A program made the translations under genes and the position numbers. From contig NZ_BMRZ01000019.1 of the NCBI RefSeq assembly GCF_014648895.1, positions 62,001 through 126,000 on the forward strand: 64,000 nt of DNA. Direction: 5' to 3'. Numbering within the stretch: the first letter of the stretch is position 1; every line of letters starts with the position of its first letter. Origin of the DNA: Streptomyces tanashiensis. Lineage in GTDB: Bacteria > Actinomycetota > Actinomycetes > Streptomycetales > Streptomycetaceae. Of this stretch, positions 60,331 to 64,000 are shown one piece after another. The notes beneath the pieces are model-generated. The model was not told the origin of the DNA and ran no database searches. It was given only the letters and a program-made list of their open reading frames with translations.

Positions 60331-60420
60331 GTGGCTCTCCTCGGGGCGGCAGTGGCCCCAGTATCGAAGAGCGGGTCGAACCGGGCATCGCGGGCGGTCC
60401 GGCGGGGTGAAGAGGGGAGT

Positions 60421-60465
60421 GAGAAGGGGCCCGGGGCGGTTTCGCACCGCCCCGGGCCCCTTCTC
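60421..60465 (-). terminator. Terminator hairpin of ffh
   Basis: Nineteen perfect pairs (GAGAAGGGGCCCGGGGCGG and complement) around a 7-nt loop, starting ten bases after the ffh stop. It separates ffh from ftsH. No T-run. Confidence 0.85.
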
Positions 60466-60474
60466 GTACGCGTG

Positions 60475-62028
60475 TCAGCCCATGAACTTCTTGAACTCGT
60501 CCGGGAGCTCGAAGTCCTTCGGGGTCTGCCCGGCCGCCGGGAGTCCGAAGGCGCCGCCGGCCTGCGCCTGCTCGCGGCGCTCGGCCGCGGCCTGCTCCTC
60601 GGCCTTCCGCTTCATCGGGTTGCCGCTCTTGCGCTTGCCCTTGGCCTGCTTGACCTGCTTCTTCTGCCGGCCGGGGCCGCCGCCCATGCCCGGGATGCCC
60701 GGCATCCCCGGCATGCCGCCGCCCTGCGCCATGCGGGACATCATCTTGCGGGCCTCGAAGAACCGCTCGACCAGGCCCTTGACCGCGCTGACCTCGACAC
60801 CGGAGCCCTTGGCGATACGCGCCCGGCGGGAGCCGTTGATGATGGTCGGGTCCTGGCGCTCGGCCGGGGTCATCGACTTGATGATGGCGCCGACGCGGTC
60901 GACCTCACGCTCGTCGATGTTGGCGATCTGCTCCTTCATCTGGCCCATGCCGGGCAGCATCCCGAGGAGCTTCGAGATGGAGCCCATCTTGCGGACCTGC
61001 TCCATCTGCGCCAGGAAGTCGTCGAGCGTGAAGGCCTCGCCCTTCTTCGAGGCGAGCTTCGAGGCCATCTTGGCGGCCTCTTCCTCGTCGAAGGTCTGCT
61101 GCGCCTTCTCGATGAGGGAGAGCATGTCGCCCATGCCGAGGATGCGGGACGCCATGCGGTCCGGGTGGAACGCGTCGAAGTCGTCCAGCTTCTCGCCGTT
61201 GGAGGCGAACATGATCTGCTTGCCGGTGACGTGCGCGATGGAGAGCGCGGCACCACCGCGGGCGTCGCCGTCGAGCTTGGAGAGCACGACGCCGTCGAAG
61301 CCGACGCCGTCGCGGAAAGCCTCGGCGGTGTTGACCGCGTCCTGACCGATCATGGCGTCGACGACGAAGAGGACCTCGTCGGGGCTGACGGCGTCGCGGA
61401 TGTCCGCGGCCTGCTGCATCAGTTCCTGGTCGATGCCGAGACGGCCGGCGGTGTCGACGATGACGACGTCGTAGAGCTTGGTCCGCGCGTACTCGATGGA
61501 GTCCTTCGCGACCTGGACCGGGTCACCGACGCCGTTGCCCGGCTGCGGGCCGTAGAAGGCCACGCCCGCGCGGTCCGCGACGACGGAGAGCTGGTTGACG
61601 GCATTGGGGCGCTGGAGGTCACAGGCGACGAGCAGCGGGGAGTGGCCCTGGCTCTTCAGCCAGACGCCCAGCTTTCCGGCGAGGGTGGTCTTACCGGCAC
61701 CCTGCAGACCGGCGAGCATGATCACGGTCGGCGCGGTCTTGGCGAACCGCAGGCGGCGGGTCTCGCCGCCCAGGATGGCGATCAGCTCGTCGTTGACGAT
61801 CTTGATGACCTGCTGGGCGGGGTTGAGGGCCTGGGAGACCTCAGAGCCCAGCGAGCGCTCCTTGACCTGCTTGATGAAGGCGCGGACGACCGGCAGGGCG
61901 ACATCCGCTTCGAGCAGCGCGATACGGATCTCGCGCGCGGTGGCGTCGATGTCCGCCTCGGACAGACGGCCCTTGCCGCGGAGGTTCTTGAAGGTCGCTG
62001 CAAGGCGGTCGGAGAGGGTATCGAACAC
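60475..62028 (-). CDS. ffh: Signal recognition particle protein Ffh
   Basis: 517 aa. N domain, then the G domain (GLQGAGKTT, ACDLQRPNAV, DTAGRLG, SKLDGDARGG) and a methionine-rich M domain (about 320-440: MEQVRKMGSISKLLGMLPGMG, MTPAERQDP). A Gly/Met- then Lys-rich tail follows. Binds 4.5S RNA and signal peptides of nascent chains, partner of FtsY. Same strand as the upstream glnD with 119 bases between. Confidence 0.97.
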   Translation of the reverse strand: MFDTLSDRLAATFKNLRGKGRLSEADIDATAREIRIALLEADVALPVVRAFIKQVKERSLGSEVSQALNPAQQVIKIVNDELIAILGGETRRLRFAKTAPTVIMLAGLQGAGKTTLAGKLGVWLKSQGHSPLLVACDLQRPNAVNQLSVVADRAGVAFYGPQPGNGVGDPVQVAKDSIEYARTKLYDVVIVDTAGRLGIDQELMQQAADIRDAVSPDEVLFVVDAMIGQDAVNTAEAFRDGVGFDGVVLSKLDGDARGGAALSIAHVTGKQIMFASNGEKLDDFDAFHPDRMASRILGMGDMLSLIEKAQQTFDEEEAAKMASKLASKKGEAFTLDDFLAQMEQVRKMGSISKLLGMLPGMGQMKEQIANIDEREVDRVGAIIKSMTPAERQDPTIINGSRRARIAKGSGVEVSAVKGLVERFFEARKMMSRMAQGGGMPGMPGIPGMGGGPGRQKKQVKQAKGKRKSGNPMKRKAEEQAAAERREQAQAGGAFGLPAAGQTPKDFELPDEFKKFMG

Positions 62029-62147
62029 GGCGGTCGCGGATCCTCGGTGTCGGGGGCGGTCGGATTGCCCTCCAGGGTATCGGGCCGCTCGAAGTGTGTG
62101 CCCCCGCCCGCCGAAACCGGCGCGCGGAGGTGGTTCCGGTCACGCCG

Positions 62148-64000
62148 TCACCGCAGCGCCTCCTCCAGGGTGCGGGCCAGGTCGATCGCCTCCTCGTCGG
62201 GGAGCAGGGAGCCGTCCGGGCGGGTCACGTACAGGGTGTCGACGGCGTTGGCGCCCAGCGTGGAGACATGGGCGCTCCGCACCCGCACCGCCGCACCCTC
62301 CAGGGCGCGGCCGATGCGGTGGAGGAGGCCGGGGGCGTCCTGGGCGCGGACCTCGATGACGGTGGCGAGGCGGGAGTCGGCGGCGGCGACGGTGACCCGG
62401 GGCGGCGGGGCCGTGAGGCCCCGGCGGCGGGGGTAGGCGGCCTCGCGTTCGGCGAGGCGGGCGGGGATGTCGAGGGAACCGTCCAGGGCGCGGACGAGGT
62501 CGGCGCGGAGCCGGGCGGCCTCGGGCAGGGAGCCGTACTCGGCGGCGACCCGCCAGTCGAGGACGAGGACGGAACCGGAGCCGAGGCCGACGGGGAGGTC
62601 GACGGCGCGGAGGTCGGCGGCGCGGACGGTGAGCCGGTGGAGGGCGAGGACGCCGGCGGCGGCGGGGAGGACGCCGGGCTGGTCGGGCAGGGCGATGAGG
62701 AGCTCCACGCCGACCGGCTCGGGCCCCTCGGGCTCCGCGCCGGCGGGCCCGGGGCCGTCGGCTTCCGCGCCGGCGGGCTCGGTACGGAGGGCGAGGACGG
62801 GTTCGCCGGTGCGCAGGGCCTCGATCGCGAGCCGTTCCTGTTCGGCGCTTGGTGCGGCGGCCTCGGGGTCGGGCAGAGGTTCGCCCGCGAGGACGCCGGC
62901 GACCCGTTTGACCAGGTCGGCGACGAGCGAGGCGCGCCAGGAGGACCAGGCGGCGGGGCCGGTGGCGAGGGCGTCGGCCTCGGTGAGGGCGTGCAGGAGC
63001 TCCAGGGTGCCGAGGGTGCCGACGGCGGTGGCGACGGACTGGACGGTGGCGGGGTCGTCGAGGTCGCGCCGGGTGGCGGTCTCGACGAGGAGCAGGTGGT
63101 GGCGGACGACGGTGGCGATGACGTGGGTGTCGGTGCGGTCGAAGCCGATGCGGGCGGCGAGGTCGCGGGCGATGGTCTCGCCCGCGACGGAGTGGTCGCC
63201 GGGCCAGCCCTTGCCGATGTCGTGGAGGAGCGCGGCGACGAGGAGGAGGTCGGGGCGGCCGACGCGCCGGGTCAGCGAGGAGGCCCGTACGGCGGTCTCG
63301 ACGAGGTGCCGGTCGACGGTCCAGGTGTGGACGGGGTTGCGCTGGGGCCGGCAGCGGACCCGCTCCCAGTCGGGGAGGAGGAGGGTGATCAGCCCTTCGG
63401 CCTCCAGGGCCTCCCAGACGGGGACGGTGGCCTCACCCGCGCCCAGGAGGGTGACGAGTTCCTCGCGGGCCTCGGCGGGCCAGGGCACCGGCAGGGGTTT
63501 GGCGACGGCCGCGAGGCGGCGTACGGCGTGCAGGGAGATCGGGAGGGCGGACTGGGCGGCCGCGGCGGCGGCCCGCAGGGGCAGGACCGGGTCCCGCTCC
63601 GGTCGGGCACCGCGGGCGAGGACGGCCTCTCCGTCCATCTCGACGACGCCCTCGGCGAGCGGGGTCCGCTCCACGGGGGGTTTCGCGGCGCCGCTGCGGC
63701 TGAGGAGGGCGCGGAGCCGGGGGCGGGCGGAGCGGGCCTTGAGGACGCGGTTGACCTCGCGCCAGGTGACGTCGGTGGCGTACGAGATGGTCCGCGCGGC
63801 CTCGTACACCTCGCGGAGCAGGGTGTCGGCGTCGAGGAGGCCGAGCTCGGCGGCGACGGCGTCCTGTTCCTGGAGGGCGAGGCGGTCGGTGGCGCGGCCG
63901 GTGGCGAGGTGGAGGGCGTCGCGGGCGTCGAGCAGCCGGCGGCGGGCGGTGTCGAGGCCTTCGCGGGGGGCGTCGGCGAGCCAGGAGGCGGCGACGGCGC
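62148..64000 (-). CDS. glnD: PII uridylyl/adenylyl-transferase GlnD, C-terminal part (cut by window edge)
   Basis: 617 residues are visible up to base 64000 and the frame stays open beyond; the N-terminal nucleotidyltransferase domain lies outside. Seen here: helical linker, HD domain (LLVAALLHDIGKGWPGDHSVAGE; VIATVVRHHLLL), and two C-terminal ACT domains (PDQPGVLPAAAGVLALH; QDAPGLLHRIGRALEGA). GlnD modifies the PII protein in response to nitrogen; in Streptomyces it adenylylates GlnK. An E/P/G/A-rich stretch separates the HD domain from the first ACT domain. Confidence 0.93.
   Translation of the reverse strand, partial: AVAASWLADAPREGLDTARRRLLDARDALHLATGRATDRLALQEQDAVAAELGLLDADTLLREVYEAARTISYATDVTWREVNRVLKARSARPRLRALLSRSGAAKPPVERTPLAEGVVEMDGEAVLARGARPERDPVLPLRAAAAAAQSALPISLHAVRRLAAVAKPLPVPWPAEAREELVTLLGAGEATVPVWEALEAEGLITLLLPDWERVRCRPQRNPVHTWTVDRHLVETAVRASSLTRRVGRPDLLLVAALLHDIGKGWPGDHSVAGETIARDLAARIGFDRTDTHVIATVVRHHLLLVETATRRDLDDPATVQSVATAVGTLGTLELLHALTEADALATGPAAWSSWRASLVADLVKRVAGVLAGEPLPDPEAAAPSAEQERLAIEALRTGEPVLALRTEPAGAEADGPGPAGAEPEGPEPVGVELLIALPDQPGVLPAAAGVLALHRLTVRAADLRAVDLPVGLGSGSVLVLDWRVAAEYGSLPEAARLRADLVRALDGSLDIPARLAEREAAYPRRRGLTAPPPRVTVAAADSRLATVIEVRAQDAPGLLHRIGRALEGAAVRVRSAHVSTLGANAVDTLYVTRPDGSLLPDEEAIDLARTLEEALR

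Noticed and set aside
58063..62436. 1457-codon open frame on the plus strand across ftsH, ffh and glnD
   Set aside because: It is antisense to three clearly conserved genes and reads as H/L/D/G-rich noise; length alone is not evidence at this GC content.

Overview
The window is chromosomal DNA from a Streptomyces-type actinomycete. It is very GC-rich with strongly G/C-biased third codon positions and frequent GTG starts. It carries the sporulation sigma factor gene whiG, four adjacent type I signal peptidase genes, a chitinase behind DasR-like operators, and a gene order (gabT ... potABCD ... rpsB-tsf-pyrH-frr ... whiG-dprA-comM ... sip cluster-rplS-trmD-rimM-rpsP ... ffh-glnD) that I recall from the core of Streptomyces chromosomes. 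I saw no rRNA, tRNA, CRISPR array, insertion sequence or prophage.

Left third (1-33.8 kb), mostly metabolic and accessory. A PucR-type regulator (cut by the window edge) and an orphan conjugation-like membrane ATPase precede gabT. A PAP2 phosphatase and a secreted GH18 chitinase follow. Two polyamine/GABA modules stand out. The first is a minus-strand operon of aldehyde dehydrogenase, PotD, PotA, PotB, PotC and a gamma-glutamylputrescine oxidase-like flavoprotein (15.5 to 8.3 kb). The second, around 22.7-28.6 kb, is an Lrp/AsnC regulator plus class III aminotransferase running divergently from a second aldehyde dehydrogenase, a second PotD and two small membrane proteins. Together with gabT they could take up putrescine-type polyamines and carry them through aminobutyraldehyde and GABA to succinate semialdehyde. 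Between the modules lie a NADAR protein, a DUF4190 protein, an adenosine-deaminase-family enzyme that is more likely the 6-aminodeoxyfutalosine deaminase of menaquinone synthesis, a glycerophosphodiesterase, a DUF574 methyltransferase fused by overlap to a two-component system, and a serine hydrolase. An ABC exporter-like pair, a LOG-family protein and a membrane protein follow.

Middle (33.8-45.7 kb). A thiBPQ thiamine uptake operon has a clear TPP riboswitch in its leader and a hairpin covering the Shine-Dalgarno. Then come rlmN, cdsA, frr, pyrH, tsf and rpsB (all minus strand, with hairpins between rpsB/tsf and tsf/pyrH), an M23-like gene that runs far into an opposing TetR gene, and whiG.

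Right third (45.7-64 kb), nearly all minus strand: dprA-comM-yraN, a DUF2469 gene, a NUDIX hydrolase, sipZYXW, rplS, trmD-rimM, khpA-rpsP (with a strong hairpin splitting khpA from rimM), a SprT-like zinc protein, a plus-strand methyltransferase, a second-type FtsH with an altered pore loop, ffh, and the C-terminal part of glnD.

The most unusual items are the nested palindrome over a start site at 8.1-8.2 kb, the 24-bp tandem repeat behind gabT, the FtsH pore-loop change, the 333-nt antisense overlap of the M23 and TetR genes, the hairpin inside the rpsP-rimM cluster, and the two polyamine modules with duplicated parts.
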